From Pseudanabaena sp. PCC 7367 (GTDB lineage Bacteria > Cyanobacteriota > Cyanobacteriia > Pseudanabaenales > Pseudanabaenaceae): a stretch of DNA of 64,000 bases. Made by a program: the position numbers and the translations under genes. The DNA lies in assembly GCF_000317065.1 (NCBI RefSeq), contig NC_019701.1, forward strand, positions 3,730,001 to 3,794,000, read 5' to 3'. Of this stretch, positions 28,247 through 37,425 are shown one piece after another. The notes under the pieces were generated by a model. The model worked only from the letters and a program-made list of their open reading frames with translations. It did no database searches and was not told the DNA's origin. Position 1 is the first letter of the stretch, and each line of letters starts with the position of its first letter.

Positions 28247-28558
28247 ATGGATACATCTAAGCTAACTTGTCCAAGATGCAATTCACTCAAAATTGTCAAA
28301 AATGGCAAAATTCACAACGGTAAACAAAACTTCAAATGTAAACAATGCAATAGACAATTTGTAGCCAATTCTAAGAAGAAATATATCGCTAATGAGACTA
28401 AAGCTCAAATCGACAAACTTCTGCTAGAGAGGGTTTCACTCGCAGGTATTGCCAGAGTTGTAGGTGTATCACCAAGATGGCTACAGCAATATGTTAATCA
28501 CAAATATGCTCAAGTGCCCCAACAAGTGCAGGTACAGGCTAAAAAAAAGGGCACTTAA
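28247..28558 (+). CDS. insA: IS1-family InsA-like protein
   Basis: 103 residues. A zinc finger (CPRCNSLKIVKNGK and FKCKQCNRQF) is followed by a helix-turn-helix (SLAGIARVVGVSPRWLQQYV). In IS1 the InsA product binds the terminal repeats and represses; a -1 frameshift joins it to InsB. The frame ends at AAAAAAAAGGGC, eight A residues at 28541-28548. Slippage there continues into the InsB frame through 28567. Confidence 0.9.
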   Translation: MDTSKLTCPRCNSLKIVKNGKIHNGKQNFKCKQCNRQFVANSKKKYIANETKAQIDKLLLERVSLAGIARVVGVSPRWLQQYVNHKYAQVPQQVQVQAKKKGT

Positions 28559-28566
28559 CCATTCAA

Positions 28567-28968
28567 ATGGATGAGCTGTGGTCTTTTGTAGGCAAGAAAC
28601 GAGTCAAGGTTTGGGTTTGGTTAGCTATAGATGTTGATACTAAGGAGATCGTAGGAGTGCATATCGGGTCTAGAGATGAGGTTGGTGCTCAAGGATTATG
28701 GCAGTCTTTACCACCCGTTTATCGACAATGTGCTGTTTGTTACACTGATTTCTGGCGTGCCTATGCTCAGGTAGTTCCGAGTATGCGTCATCAACCAGTG
28801 GACAAAGGTTCAGGCTTGACAAACAAAATTGAGCGATTTAATTGCACTCTTAGGCAAAGAGCTTCAAGACTGGTTCGCAAATCTCTTTCTTTCTCGAAAA
28901 AGTTAGCTAACCATGTTGGCGCTATCTGGTTATTTGTGCATCATTACAACTCATCCTTACTTGTATAG
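28567..28968 (+). CDS. insB: IS1-family InsB transposase domain
   Basis: 133 residues from the first ATG, in the -1 frame relative to InsA. It has DDE-type features: MDELWSFV near the start, WLAIDVDTKEIVG, CYTDFWRAYAQV and NKIERFNCTLRQRASRLVRK. The frame is open upstream to the poly-A slip site, so the active protein should be an InsAB' fusion of roughly 240 residues. No internal stop is present; it looks intact. Confidence 0.9.
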   Translation: MDELWSFVGKKRVKVWVWLAIDVDTKEIVGVHIGSRDEVGAQGLWQSLPPVYRQCAVCYTDFWRAYAQVVPSMRHQPVDKGSGLTNKIERFNCTLRQRASRLVRKSLSFSKKLANHVGAIWLFVHHYNSSLLV

Positions 28969-28978
28969 CACTACCTAA

Positions 28979-29578
28979 CTATAAAACCCCTTTAGAGCTG
29001 GGAATGGTGCTGGCACGGCGCAGATCGATTTCGATCGCCATCCGCAAAGCTCGCGCAAACGCCTTAAAGGTAGCTTCAATAATATGATGGGAGTTGATGC
29101 CCGCTTGCTGGCGAATGTGCAAGGTAATCAGGGAGTGATTAACAAAGCCCTGGAAAAATTCGCGCACCAGTTGGGTATCGTAGTTACCAACCCTCTGGGT
29201 GGGAATTTCCAGACCATAGGCCAGGTGCGGCCGACCCGAAAAATCCATCACTACTTCCACCAGGGCTTCATCAAGGGGGGCAATAAAATGACCAAACCGG
29301 GTAATCCCTTTCCGATCGCCCAGCGCCCGATCGATCGCCTGACCGATCGTAATACCCACGTCTTCGTTGGTGTGATGATCATCGATGAAAAGATCGCCCT
29401 TGGCTTTGATGTCTAGATCAAGCAAGCCGTGGGAGCAAATTTGATAGAGCATGTGATCCAAAAACGGAATGCCTGTGTCTACCTGCCCTTTACCGCGCCC
29501 ATCTAGATCAAGCCTGACCAGGATGTCGGTTTCTTTGGTTTGGCGATGTACTTCGGCGATCCGGTTTTCTGGCGACAT
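28979..29578 (-). CDS. hisB: Imidazoleglycerol-phosphate dehydratase HisB
   Basis: 199 residues, ATG start. Contains the manganese-binding histidine motifs HTNEDVGI (in [11 protein letters not shown]) and [16 protein letters not shown], plus [16 protein letters not shown]. It catalyses the sixth step of histidine synthesis. It is the monofunctional form of normal length. The coding sequence is intact although the IS1 element ends only 3 bp past the stop, which may have displaced its terminator. Confidence 0.97.
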   Translation of the reverse strand: MSPENRIAEVHRQTKETDILVRLDLDGRGKGQVDTGIPFLDHMLYQICSHGLLDLDIKAKGDLFIDDHHTNEDVGITIGQAIDRALGDRKGITRFGHFIAPLDEALVEVVMDFSGRPHLAYGLEIPTQRVGNYDTQLVREFFQGFVNHSLITLHIRQQAGINSHHIIEATFKAFARALRMAIEIDLRRASTIPSSKGVL

Positions 29579-29695
29579 TTTTAACTTGGGTTAATTAGCT
29601 ATTCAATTGTATCTCTTCGTAAAAGATCAATAGTGACGATCGCCCCGTTCCTAAAAAGCTAAGCGATCGCCCTTTGATTAATATGCAGCTAAAGC

Positions 29696-30013
29696 CTAGA
29701 TCTTAATTCCCGCCTTAGCCATCTTTTTCTTAAACTGTGCCCAGGTAATATTTCGCTCAATATATTCAGGCACCTTTGGATTATAGGGAGCCTTAGCCCG
29801 ATCGACCTCCAGAATTTTGGCATCATCAGGAATCACCGGCATGTCAGGATCAAACGCAGTTGGATGCATCAATGAACTGGAAAACCCCTTAAAGATCGCC
29901 ACCTCATCAAAATGGCCATCGGCTTCCAAACGCACAAATAAAACTTCCTGGGGATACTTGATTGAGTATTCCTCCAGCCGCTGACAGATTCCACGTACCA
30001 TGCTTATTTCCAT
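29696..30013 (-). CDS. Conserved cyanobacterial/plastid protein (DUF7734-like)
   Basis: 105 residues; ATG at 30013 or the second ATG at 30001. It is soluble with YPQEVLFVRLE, EVAIFKGFSSSLMHPTAFDPDMPVIPDDA and AQFKKKMAKAG, the layout of a small domain shared by cyanobacteria and chloroplasts (DUF7734 as I recall; not verified). The function is unknown. It stands between hisB and an AI-2E family permease on the same strand with 80-120 bp gaps. Confidence 0.7.
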   Translation of the reverse strand: MEISMVRGICQRLEEYSIKYPQEVLFVRLEADGHFDEVAIFKGFSSSLMHPTAFDPDMPVIPDDAKILEVDRAKAPYNPKVPEYIERNITWAQFKKKMAKAGIKI

Positions 30014-30099
30014 AGGAGCGTAAGATAATCCTAACTAAATGAACTACAAATCAACAAAGCTAACTGAGTTAATAAAATCAAACTGATTAGACTGCATGT

Positions 30100-31179
30100 T
30101 CAACTATTTAAGGCCACTTCCGATTGATCAATGCCTGGCATTAATTTGGGCGCATCCCTAATTGCGATCGCGGTATTTTTAATTGCACTGGCGATCGGCA
30201 CCGCCAAAACCAAGCCCAGCAAGCCAGCGATCTTGGCACCAATCAGCAAAGACAACAACAACCAGGCCGGATTGAGGCCAATGATTTCGCCCAACAATCG
30301 CGGAGCCACAATGTTGTCATTAATTTGCCCAACTACCAGCGCCACTACCAGCACCTGTAGACCCAAGCCGAAGTCCTGGAGCATCACTAATGCAGTAACG
30401 ATGATGTTGCCAAACACGCCACCATAGGGCACAAAACTGACTAAGCCTGCCCCAATCCCGAACAAAAGTCCATAGGGCACCTGCATAATTGTAAAAATTA
30501 TTGACAAAACTACACTCAACAAAATTGCCAGAATGCCCTGGCCAGCAAAGTAATTTTGCAAGCTCTGGGCGATCGACTCTTCGATCAAGTGATTGTGCCT
30601 GGTGGGCAACCAATCAAAGATGCCATCCCAAAAGTTCTTGCCGCCTAAAATCAAGAAGATCGCCAGTACCAGCGTGATCAAGATATTAAAAATGCTACCC
30701 AGGGTACTAATCACAAAGCTAATGCTCTGCCGTGCCAGCGATTGCAATTCGTTGGTAATCTTTTGTACCGGTTCGGCCACCAAATTACCCACATCCACTG
30801 GCAACCCCTGGGCAAAAGGGGAATTAATAAATTGTTCAAGTTGCTGGCTACCGGAATCAATCCAGCTAGGCAGATTGGTAATTAGTTCTTTGAGCTGATT
30901 GAGCAGCAAAGGCACCAGGAAAAAGCCCAGCACTGCCAGCAAAATCAAGGCAGCGGCAAAAACCACCGTGATCGCCAGGGAGCGTTTGAGGTTAATTCCT
31001 TCCAGCAAGCGGATCGGATAGTTGAGCAAAAAAGCAACTAATCCCGCCGTGACCAGAATGCTAATAATTGGCTGGAGGTAGGCACATAAAAGTGACAATA
31101 GCCAAACATTCAGAAAAACTAGAGGAAATATGATCGCCAGCTTGATTGATGGTGGCTGTTTTTCCATGAAATCAATCAT
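30100..31179 (-). CDS. AI-2E family (PerM/UPF0118) membrane transporter
   Basis: 359 residues, ATG start. About eight predicted membrane helices with a central soluble segment (about 95-160, LPSWIDSGSQQLEQF) and the family pattern PYGLLFGIGAGLVSFVPYGGVFG followed by QINDNIVAPRLLGEIIGLNPAWLLLSLLIG. Members include TqsA (autoinducer-2 export) and sodium/proton antiporters; the substrate here is unknown. It is monocistronic. Confidence 0.9.
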   Translation of the reverse strand: MIDFMEKQPPSIKLAIIFPLVFLNVWLLSLLCAYLQPIISILVTAGLVAFLLNYPIRLLEGINLKRSLAITVVFAAALILLAVLGFFLVPLLLNQLKELITNLPSWIDSGSQQLEQFINSPFAQGLPVDVGNLVAEPVQKITNELQSLARQSISFVISTLGSIFNILITLVLAIFLILGGKNFWDGIFDWLPTRHNHLIEESIAQSLQNYFAGQGILAILLSVVLSIIFTIMQVPYGLLFGIGAGLVSFVPYGGVFGNIIVTALVMLQDFGLGLQVLVVALVVGQINDNIVAPRLLGEIIGLNPAWLLLSLLIGAKIAGLLGLVLAVPIASAIKNTAIAIRDAPKLMPGIDQSEVALNS

Positions 31180-31464
31180 AGAATTGCTTTACTTGAAGTT
31201 ACTTGAAATCAATAAGGTGGCAGGGATGCAAAGTAGTTATATCAAATTAGCGATCGCTTAATTCTTGATTAGCTATAAAAAACGAGGTTGGGCATAGCAG
31301 CAAATATTTAAGCTTAGCCTTAGATTAACTTTAGATTGACTTTTAAATTAAAAAAATACTTTTAAATCAAAAAAACAGTTTCAAAAAATTGCTAACAAAA
31401 GGCTGGCAACGTAGCCAAAAGAATTATTGACTACTCTGAGCCTATTGCCTACTCATTCATTCAA

Positions 31465-32283
31465 CTACTCATTCGATGACAAACCATTTGGTTGCTCTTT
31501 GGCGGGGAATGGGAACATAAAAGCGATCGCTGCGCCACCCACAAAACCAGCCAGGTTCCGCACGATCGGCATCAAATCACTAGTGCGGCTGACTATTGGG
31601 CCAATGCCAAAGGCAACTAATAACATGCCCCACAGCGGAGTCAAGATCAAAGCCCAGCGCCAGGCAAAAATTTCACCCTCTTGGCGGGGATGACCAGCAA
31701 AACCAAACACCAAACCACCCAAAATCGAAGTGGCCAGCGTTAGCAACCACTGCTCTTGGGGTAATCCAGGCACCACCAAGCAACCATCTTGCTCTAAGCA
31801 GGTCATAATCGTAGTTACAGCCGACATGATTGATTGATCTTGCCCCCGATCGCGCACGAAAAACTGATTGCCATAGCGCGATTGCAATTCAATCCAGAAG
31901 CCACGGGGCAGCAAATCATAGACCTGATCGCCTACGCTGAAGTTGAGCAGGTTATTACCACGAGAGTCGGCCACCAGCATCACGCTGCGATCGTTTAGAC
32001 CCCAGAATTTTTTAACCGCTCGACCAGGGGTGCGATCGACCTGGGTCAGCACCTTGACTTTCCAGCCCGTTTCTTGCTCAAAGGTGTCCAGCTTCTGGTT
32101 CAGCGCTACTTCCTGGCTATCGGAGAGGAATCGACCCAGGTCAATAATGCTGGTAGCTTCCTGGGGCAATAGTTCCGGTGCATTAATGGCATGGGCAGGG
32201 GTTGGATTTGCGATTACCGTAAAGATGATCAACAAACTGGCGATCGCCATAGAAATGAGCTTAGGCATTGGAGTTTTATTCAT
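31465..32283 (-). CDS. TPM-domain protein, Psb32-like
   Basis: 272 residues, ATG start. A signal peptide (residues about 1-32, ending AHA) is followed by the TPM domain (about 42-160; VIDLGRFLSD-like IIDLGRFLSDSQEVALNQKL, FEQETGWKVKVLTQ, DSRGNNLLNFSVGDQVYDLL), then two or three membrane helices (about 182-265). This layout matches Psb32, a thylakoid protein that protects and speeds repair of photosystem II. It should be lumen-facing and anchored by its C-terminal helices. Confidence 0.85.
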   Translation of the reverse strand: MNKTPMPKLISMAIASLLIIFTVIANPTPAHAINAPELLPQEATSIIDLGRFLSDSQEVALNQKLDTFEQETGWKVKVLTQVDRTPGRAVKKFWGLNDRSVMLVADSRGNNLLNFSVGDQVYDLLPRGFWIELQSRYGNQFFVRDRGQDQSIMSAVTTIMTCLEQDGCLVVPGLPQEQWLLTLATSILGGLVFGFAGHPRQEGEIFAWRWALILTPLWGMLLVAFGIGPIVSRTSDLMPIVRNLAGFVGGAAIAFMFPFPAKEQPNGLSSNE

Positions 32284-32729
32284 AGGTAAATCTCGATCAA
32301 GCTCTAGTTAAATTAAAATAATATCGTTAAAGATATGTTGGTAGTGCTGAACAAGTAAGGATTTAGGCGATAGTTGAATATCTATAATCCAAACAAGCTA
32401 AGCTCCGAATTTCAAATCGATTGCTAATTATCCTTACTACTGCATGACTACCGATATGTTTATCTAATAAAAGGATTTTTGATGTAAGTTAATTTTTCTT
32501 TACATTATAGCGGGGATCTTCCTCTTTCTGTCCCCAGTAGCTAGAATGTAGACCTTTGCTTAATTTATGCATAACTACAGAACCTTTAGCATTATCTATA
32601 TCTCAGAATTTAGGTATTGTAGGTATTCAAATATTAGGTATTCAAATATTTAGATATTTAGATGCGCAGATAGGCTAGGTTTGATCGATCGCAGCCTCAA
32701 TTTCAATTTATGGTTGCAAGTAAAGCCCC
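32284..32729. other. Spacer with 15-bp perfect tandem duplication
   Basis: No gene was seen. AGGTATTCAAATATT occurs twice back to back at 32621-32650 and is followed by a degenerate 7-bp repeat. Confidence 0.75.
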
Positions 32730-33581
32730 ATGCCCCCACTAATTCAATGGTATCCAGGACACATCGCCAAGGCGGAAAAGGCGCTCAAGGAGCAGCTTAA
32801 GCGGGTTGATGTGGTGATCGAAGTGAGGGATGCGCGTATTCCCTTAGCCAGTTGCCATCCCAAAATGAACGAATGGATTGAAGGGCGATCGCATTTATTG
32901 GTCTTAAATCGGGTCGATGCAATCCCAGCTAACATTAAGATTGCTTGGCAGGATTGGTTTGTTAGCCAAAAGCAAACCCCTTTCTTTACTAATGCCCAGG
33001 CAGGTAAAGGGGTAAAAGGACTGCTCAAGGCTGCTGCAACGGCTGGCTCCCATGTGAACGATCGCCGCAAAAAGCGAGGAATGTTGCCGCGCCCCGTGCG
33101 AGCGGTGGTAATTGGCTTTCCCAATGTGGGTAAATCGGCGCTGATTAATCGATTGCTCAAAAAACGAGCCGTAGCAAGTGCTAATCGCCCTGGCGTTACC
33201 CGCCAACTGCGCTGGATTCGTATTTCTGACCAGATTGAATTACTCGATACGCCGGGAATTCTGCCACCATTGCTAGATGATCAAGATGCTGCCTTGAAAT
33301 TAGCGATCTGCGATGACATTGGCACTGCCTCCTATGAATATCAACTGGTGGCGGCGGCGGCGGTGGAAATATTGGTAACTCAAAATGCGCCCCTAGAGGA
33401 TCGCTATGGGCTGGCCTATGCAAATGATGAGCAAAGTTCAGGCATGGGCTATCTGAAAGCAGTCGCCCAAACCGATCGCTATCAGGGTGACCTTGAGCGG
33501 GTGGCGCGCCAAGTTTTGCACGATTTTCGCAAGGGACGATTGGGGGAGATTGCGATCGAAACTCCGCCTAACCAGAAATAA
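32730..33581 (+). CDS. ylqF: Ribosome biogenesis GTPase YlqF/RbgA
   Basis: 283 residues, ATG start. It is a circularly permuted GTPase: QWYPGHIAKAEK at the start, then VIEVRDARIPLAS, G4 LNRVDAI (about 57-65), G1 IGFPNVGKSALINRL (about 128-141), G2/G3 GVTRQLRWI and LLDTPGIL. It assists late assembly of the 50S subunit. The length is typical. A Nudix gene follows on the same strand after 95 bp. Confidence 0.95.
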   Translation: MPPLIQWYPGHIAKAEKALKEQLKRVDVVIEVRDARIPLASCHPKMNEWIEGRSHLLVLNRVDAIPANIKIAWQDWFVSQKQTPFFTNAQAGKGVKGLLKAAATAGSHVNDRRKKRGMLPRPVRAVVIGFPNVGKSALINRLLKKRAVASANRPGVTRQLRWIRISDQIELLDTPGILPPLLDDQDAALKLAICDDIGTASYEYQLVAAAAVEILVTQNAPLEDRYGLAYANDEQSSGMGYLKAVAQTDRYQGDLERVARQVLHDFRKGRLGEIAIETPPNQK

Positions 33582-33676
33582 TAATATCTAGCGATAGACC
33601 GATAGAATTGAGGCTATTGAATGGTCATTTCCTAAACATCCTGTCGTTTCTACCGCTGCCAAATAATCTTGATACT

Positions 33677-34234
33677 ATGGCCAAAGCTGAGGAAAAAGCA
33701 ACAAAAGATCACTTAGCCGATCGCCAGCAAATTGAGGCATCGCCAACCTTACGCAAAGTAGTAGGCGCGATCGCCATCCTTTACGATCAGAATGATCAAG
33801 ATGATCAGAATAAATATTTGATGCAACTGCGGGATGATATACCCCAGATTATCTACCCTGGGCAATGGGCTTTTTTTGGTGGCCATGTGGAACCAGGCGA
33901 ACCCCCAGAAATTGCGGTCAGGCGCGAGTTGGCAGAAGAGATCAGCTATGTGCCGCCAGAGCTGGAATTATTTCGCACTTATAAATTCACCTTCAGCGAT
34001 CGCCATACGACCCGCCATGTTTTTCATGGTGCTTTGAGGGGTGATTACTTAACTCAATTGCACTTGAATGAGGGCTGGGGGATGGATTTTCTGACTCCGG
34101 CAGATATCCGGCGGGGCGATCGCTATGCTGATTGTGCGGGGATGGCCAGGCCGATCGCAGCTTCCCATCGCCAGATTATGCTGGATTTTTTAGATTTTGT
34201 TGATACCAATCAAATTGATCCTACTGAGCCTTAA
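33677..34234 (+). CDS. Nudix hydrolase
   Basis: 185 residues from the ATG at 33677; a longer reading from 33608 overlaps no ribosome binding site. The Nudix box GGHVEPGEPPEIAVRRELAEEIS is complete (written with G, E, REL and EE residues in place) near residues 75-97. Upstream VVGAIAILYDQ starts the fold; a stretch rich in Asp/Gln repeats (NDQDDQ) is inserted. It hydrolyses a nucleoside diphosphate linked to some moiety; the substrate is unknown. Confidence 0.85.
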   Translation: MAKAEEKATKDHLADRQQIEASPTLRKVVGAIAILYDQNDQDDQNKYLMQLRDDIPQIIYPGQWAFFGGHVEPGEPPEIAVRRELAEEISYVPPELELFRTYKFTFSDRHTTRHVFHGALRGDYLTQLHLNEGWGMDFLTPADIRRGDRYADCAGMARPIAASHRQIMLDFLDFVDTNQIDPTEP

Positions 34235-34703
34235 TTGAGTTTGGCTTAGCCACTTATTTTCACCCAACCGGATCAACCATTCAGATGAGGTTGGAGCCTG
34301 AATCTGATTCTATGCTTTTAGCGTCTTCACACTAATTTGATCAGCATTGAGTGGTTAGATTGAGAGAGTAGAGCGGTTGAGGATTGCCAATTCAAGTCTA
34401 ATTTTGTGATGAGCGCAGTGGCTTTCCCCATAGCTATTTGAGCATTTGTGTAATCAGACTATTAATTATTAAGCTATTAATTATTAAGAATGCGATCGCA
34501 ATGGAACACAATCGCCCTAAATCAGTCCTAACCAAACAATGATGAGAATAATACTTAGAATAAATTGCTTAAAAACCGCAAATTCTCTCACTAAATCTAG
34601 ATCCTCTGGCCTGGTAAAGCTCGATTGCCACCTAAATTGCAATTAGTTAGCGAGCAAATCTAGAAAGTTAAAGTTCGGTTCAATCGAATTCGGGAGCAAG
34701 ATT
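34235..34703. other. Spacer with 15-bp perfect tandem duplication
   Basis: No gene was seen. CTATTAATTATTAAG occurs twice back to back at 34459-34488. Confidence 0.75.
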
Positions 34704-35003
34704 ATGCCCACTATCGCCCTAGTTGATCAATTTGCTAATATCCCTTCTAAACAGCCGATCGTAACTGAATTGGCCTTAGGAGCAGCCAAACTAAAAATTG
34801 TTTATCAGCCTCAGCGCAAGAGCGATCGTGTTTTGAATACCCTGCAAGATACGTTGGCCATAACTGAGCAATATCTAGAGCCAACTGAATCTGATACCAG
34901 GCCAGAATTTATCGATCGCACCAATCGCTATTTTGCCATCCAGGGCGATCGGCTCATGCCAATCAACCCCCATCACCACAATAACAATTCGCTTAGCGCA
35001 TAA
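34704..35003 (+). CDS. Hypothetical protein
   Basis: 99 residues, ATG start after GGGAGCAAG. It is soluble with LGAAKLKIVYQPQRKSDRVLNTLQDTL in the middle and a His/Asn-rich C-terminus (INPHHHNNN). No domain was recognised. It lies 43 bp upstream of a pyridoxamine-oxidase-like gene on the same strand, so the two may be co-transcribed. Confidence 0.55.
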   Translation: MPTIALVDQFANIPSKQPIVTELALGAAKLKIVYQPQRKSDRVLNTLQDTLAITEQYLEPTESDTRPEFIDRTNRYFAIQGDRLMPINPHHHNNNSLSA

Positions 35004-35046
35004 TATATTCAGCGCTTTCCAAGTAGGTTAATTAAGCGGCAACCAA

Positions 35047-35592
35047 ATGGCTAAATTCTACGATCGGCTCACGACCGAGCTGCATAAATTCATTGCTAAG
35101 CAACAGATGTTTTTTGTGGCCACGGCTCCTAATGAAGGCAGAATTAATTTATCACCAAAGGGGATGGATACTTGTCTGTGCCTTGATGATCAAACCCTGG
35201 CCTATTTAGACCTGACCGGCAGTGGCAATGAAACGGCTGCACATATCCTGGAAAATGGCCGGATCACAATTATGTTTTGTAGTTTTGCCACAAAACCTTT
35301 GATTTTGCGTTTGTATGGTCAGGGCGAAGTAATCAAACCACGCGATCGCAAATGGCCAGAACTAATTGATCAATTCCCAGCATTGCCAGGTGTCAGGCAA
35401 ATTATTTGTTTACACATAGAATCTTTGCAAACTTCCTGTGGTTTTGCTGTACCGGTGTATGAGTTTCAGGAACATCGCCAAAAGCTGGTGGAATGGGCAG
35501 AAAAGAAGGGCGATCGCGGCATCGAAAATTACTGGCGCAAAAACAACCTGCAAAGTATTGACGGACTGCCAAGTAACTTGCTTGAAGATTAA
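35047..35592 (+). CDS. Pyridoxamine 5'-phosphate oxidase-like flavin protein
   Basis: 181 residues, ATG start. The split-barrel PNPOx-like fold is indicated by FIAKQQMFFVATA, GRINLSPKGMDT, LAYLDLTGSGNETAAHILENGRITIMFCSF and LRLYGQGEVI. The C-terminal half (CGFAVPVYEFQEHRQKLVEWAEKKG) is characteristic of a subgroup found in many bacteria. FMN or F420 binding is likely; the substrate is unknown. It is not the vitamin B6 enzyme PdxH, whose active-site motifs are absent. Confidence 0.85.
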   Translation: MAKFYDRLTTELHKFIAKQQMFFVATAPNEGRINLSPKGMDTCLCLDDQTLAYLDLTGSGNETAAHILENGRITIMFCSFATKPLILRLYGQGEVIKPRDRKWPELIDQFPALPGVRQIICLHIESLQTSCGFAVPVYEFQEHRQKLVEWAEKKGDRGIENYWRKNNLQSIDGLPSNLLED

Positions 35593-35662
35593 TTAAATTA
35601 GCGATCGCTCAACAGATTAAATAGTCAAATGCTTAAATACTTTGTGTTAATGCTTAAGCTAA

Positions 35663-36175
35663 TCAAGGTGTGAAAGGGCTAAAAAACCGTCTGGTCGGTC
35701 GAAACGGGGTTGCCCCCAGGTAGGTGGGCGTAATCTCCCATTTGCCATCTTTTTGGATGTAGGTGGCTAAGAAAGTTTGATCATCATCCTGCAACAAAAT
35801 GCCATAGTCATCATCACCAGTAATTAGACCTAGCTCTTGCAAGAGTTCATAGCGTTGGATGTAATCTGCGGCGAACCAAACCGCTGGATCGACCGTAATT
35901 TTTACTACCCGTTCGTCTGGGTCAATGATCCAACCAGCGATCAAACCCTCGCCATATTCTTCAATATGCCAATACAGGCTGGGGACTTCCAGTTGCAGTG
36001 GGATCGTAATTTCGGTGGGAATCTCTTGCGGATCGACCTGTGCTTGAACGCTGGCAATCGGACTGCCTAGGCCAGCCAAAGCCGCGATCGTTAGGGTAAT
36101 CAAACCTGCGATCGAGCCTCGTAGGCATAAGCCCGATCGATTAAAAGTGCAATTAACTCGATTTGCTCGATTCAT
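35663..36175 (-). CDS. Secreted hypothetical protein
   Basis: 170 residues from the ATG at 36175; a longer reading reaches 36208. The signal peptide (LITLTIAALAGLGSPIASVQAQ) ends near residue 45. The mature part has LEVPSLYWHIEEYGEGLIAGWIIDP, DPAVWFAADYIQRYELLQELG and a C-terminal RPTRRFFSPF. It looks like a cyanobacterial periplasmic family; I do not know a name. No neighbouring gene suggests its role. Confidence 0.65.
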   Translation of the reverse strand: MNRANRVNCTFNRSGLCLRGSIAGLITLTIAALAGLGSPIASVQAQVDPQEIPTEITIPLQLEVPSLYWHIEEYGEGLIAGWIIDPDERVVKITVDPAVWFAADYIQRYELLQELGLITGDDDYGILLQDDDQTFLATYIQKDGKWEITPTYLGATPFRPTRRFFSPFTP

Positions 36176-36297
36176 GATTGGCAAAGTATTAAGAGACTCG
36201 GATCGCAATCCATTCCCGCTAAGTCTATTTTACCCAACTCAGTGACCAAACCAGTACAAATCAGTTACGCCCTGGTTACACTTGCAAGATGACTTAA

Positions 36298-37425
36298 TCA
36301 CCCCCACAATCGCTTGCCTTCCTTGGTATAGAGGCGATCGTGGGTATCAAACAACAGCTTGGGAATGTCTAGTTTCTCTGGGCAACGGGGCAAACAATCG
36401 CCACATTCAGTGCATTTATTCGCCTTGGTGCCAGGAAACCAATGGCCAGCATTTTCAAACATCTTATAGCGATACTTGCCAAATTCCTCCATCCCAAAAG
36501 CTACTGCCATATTCCGCAACCGCAGCACTTCTGGGATATTAATCACCTCTGGACAGGGCAAACATTCAAAGCATTGGGCACAGCGATCGCTCCCCAGACT
36601 GAGATAATTCTGGTTCATCCGCTGCAAGATTTCTAGCTCCTGGGCATCCATTGGTTGATCATTGTCCCAGGCCAGAGCATGACTGGTAAATTGATCGGGA
36701 TTGGCCGCGCCCAGGCTGAGGGTATGTACGCGTGGGTCGGCAAGCAAAAAGCGATCGTTAAATTCGATCGGTGTATAGGGGGCGCAAAGCTGCTTTAGCT
36801 TCTCCGGTGGTGTATAGAGCATCCCACCCTTATCAGATGGGGAAATAATAAATACACCCATGTCTTTTTGATCGGCAAGCTGCACAGCGGGTTCGTTGTG
36901 TTGATTGAAATAGTAATAATGCAGGTTGATCGATTCAAATAGGTCAGTTTCGATCGCCGCCAGGATTACTGCCAATGGGCCGTGGGTCGAAAAACCAACA
37001 TGGCGAATAATTCCCTGATCTATTGCTTCGCGCACTGCCTGCATACATCCATCTGGCTTTTGCACCATTTCGATGTGTTCCCAGGTATTGATGCCATGAA
37101 TATCAAAATTGTCGATGTAGCTAATGTTCAAGCGCTGGAGCGATCGCTGAATCAGATCGCGCATGGTCTGGGCATCCCAGGTGGGGGTAATCTTGGTGGT
37201 AATCAAGAGCCGATCGCGCAATTTGTGTAAACCCGCCTTGAAGGCCGCGCCGATATATTCTTCGCTTTTGCCGTAGCCCTTGGCTGTTTCCAAATGATTG
37301 ATGCCATAGTCGATCGCCGCCTTAATTGTGGCGATCGCATTCTCCTCGGATTCCAGAAATCGCATTGCCCCAAAGGAAAAGACCGACATCAACATTTCTG
37401 TCTTGCCAAACCGACGATAGCGCAT
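36298..37425 (-). CDS. Aldo/keto reductase with C-terminal Fe-S cluster motifs
   Basis: 375 residues, ATG start. The barrel begins MRYRRFGKTEMLMSVFSFG; the active-site region reads HLETAKGYGKSEEYIG, with Glu where most reductases have Asp, and Lys in TTKITPT. The C-terminal third carries CAQCFECLPCP and CTECGDCLPRCPEKLDIP, the second a good 4Fe-4S site. This ferredoxin-like subfamily is widespread in cyanobacteria; the substrate is unknown. The Fe-S cluster suggests electron transfer to or from ferredoxin. Confidence 0.9.
   Translation of the reverse strand: MRYRRFGKTEMLMSVFSFGAMRFLESEENAIATIKAAIDYGINHLETAKGYGKSEEYIGAAFKAGLHKLRDRLLITTKITPTWDAQTMRDLIQRSLQRLNISYIDNFDIHGINTWEHIEMVQKPDGCMQAVREAIDQGIIRHVGFSTHGPLAVILAAIETDLFESINLHYYYFNQHNEPAVQLADQKDMGVFIISPSDKGGMLYTPPEKLKQLCAPYTPIEFNDRFLLADPRVHTLSLGAANPDQFTSHALAWDNDQPMDAQELEILQRMNQNYLSLGSDRCAQCFECLPCPEVINIPEVLRLRNMAVAFGMEEFGKYRYKMFENAGHWFPGTKANKCTECGDCLPRCPEKLDIPKLLFDTHDRLYTKEGKRLWG

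Larger units (their letters stand above)
28193..28975 (+). mobile_element. IS1-family insertion sequence
   Basis: 783 bp. Terminal inverted repeats at 28193-28215 and 28953-28975 match at 18 of 23 positions, with GGTAGT at the tips and AAGTAAGGAT exact inside. It encodes the InsA/InsB pair. No 8-9 bp target duplication is visible in the flanks, so the copy may be old or one flank rearranged. It lies 3 bp from the hisB stop codon. Confidence 0.85.
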
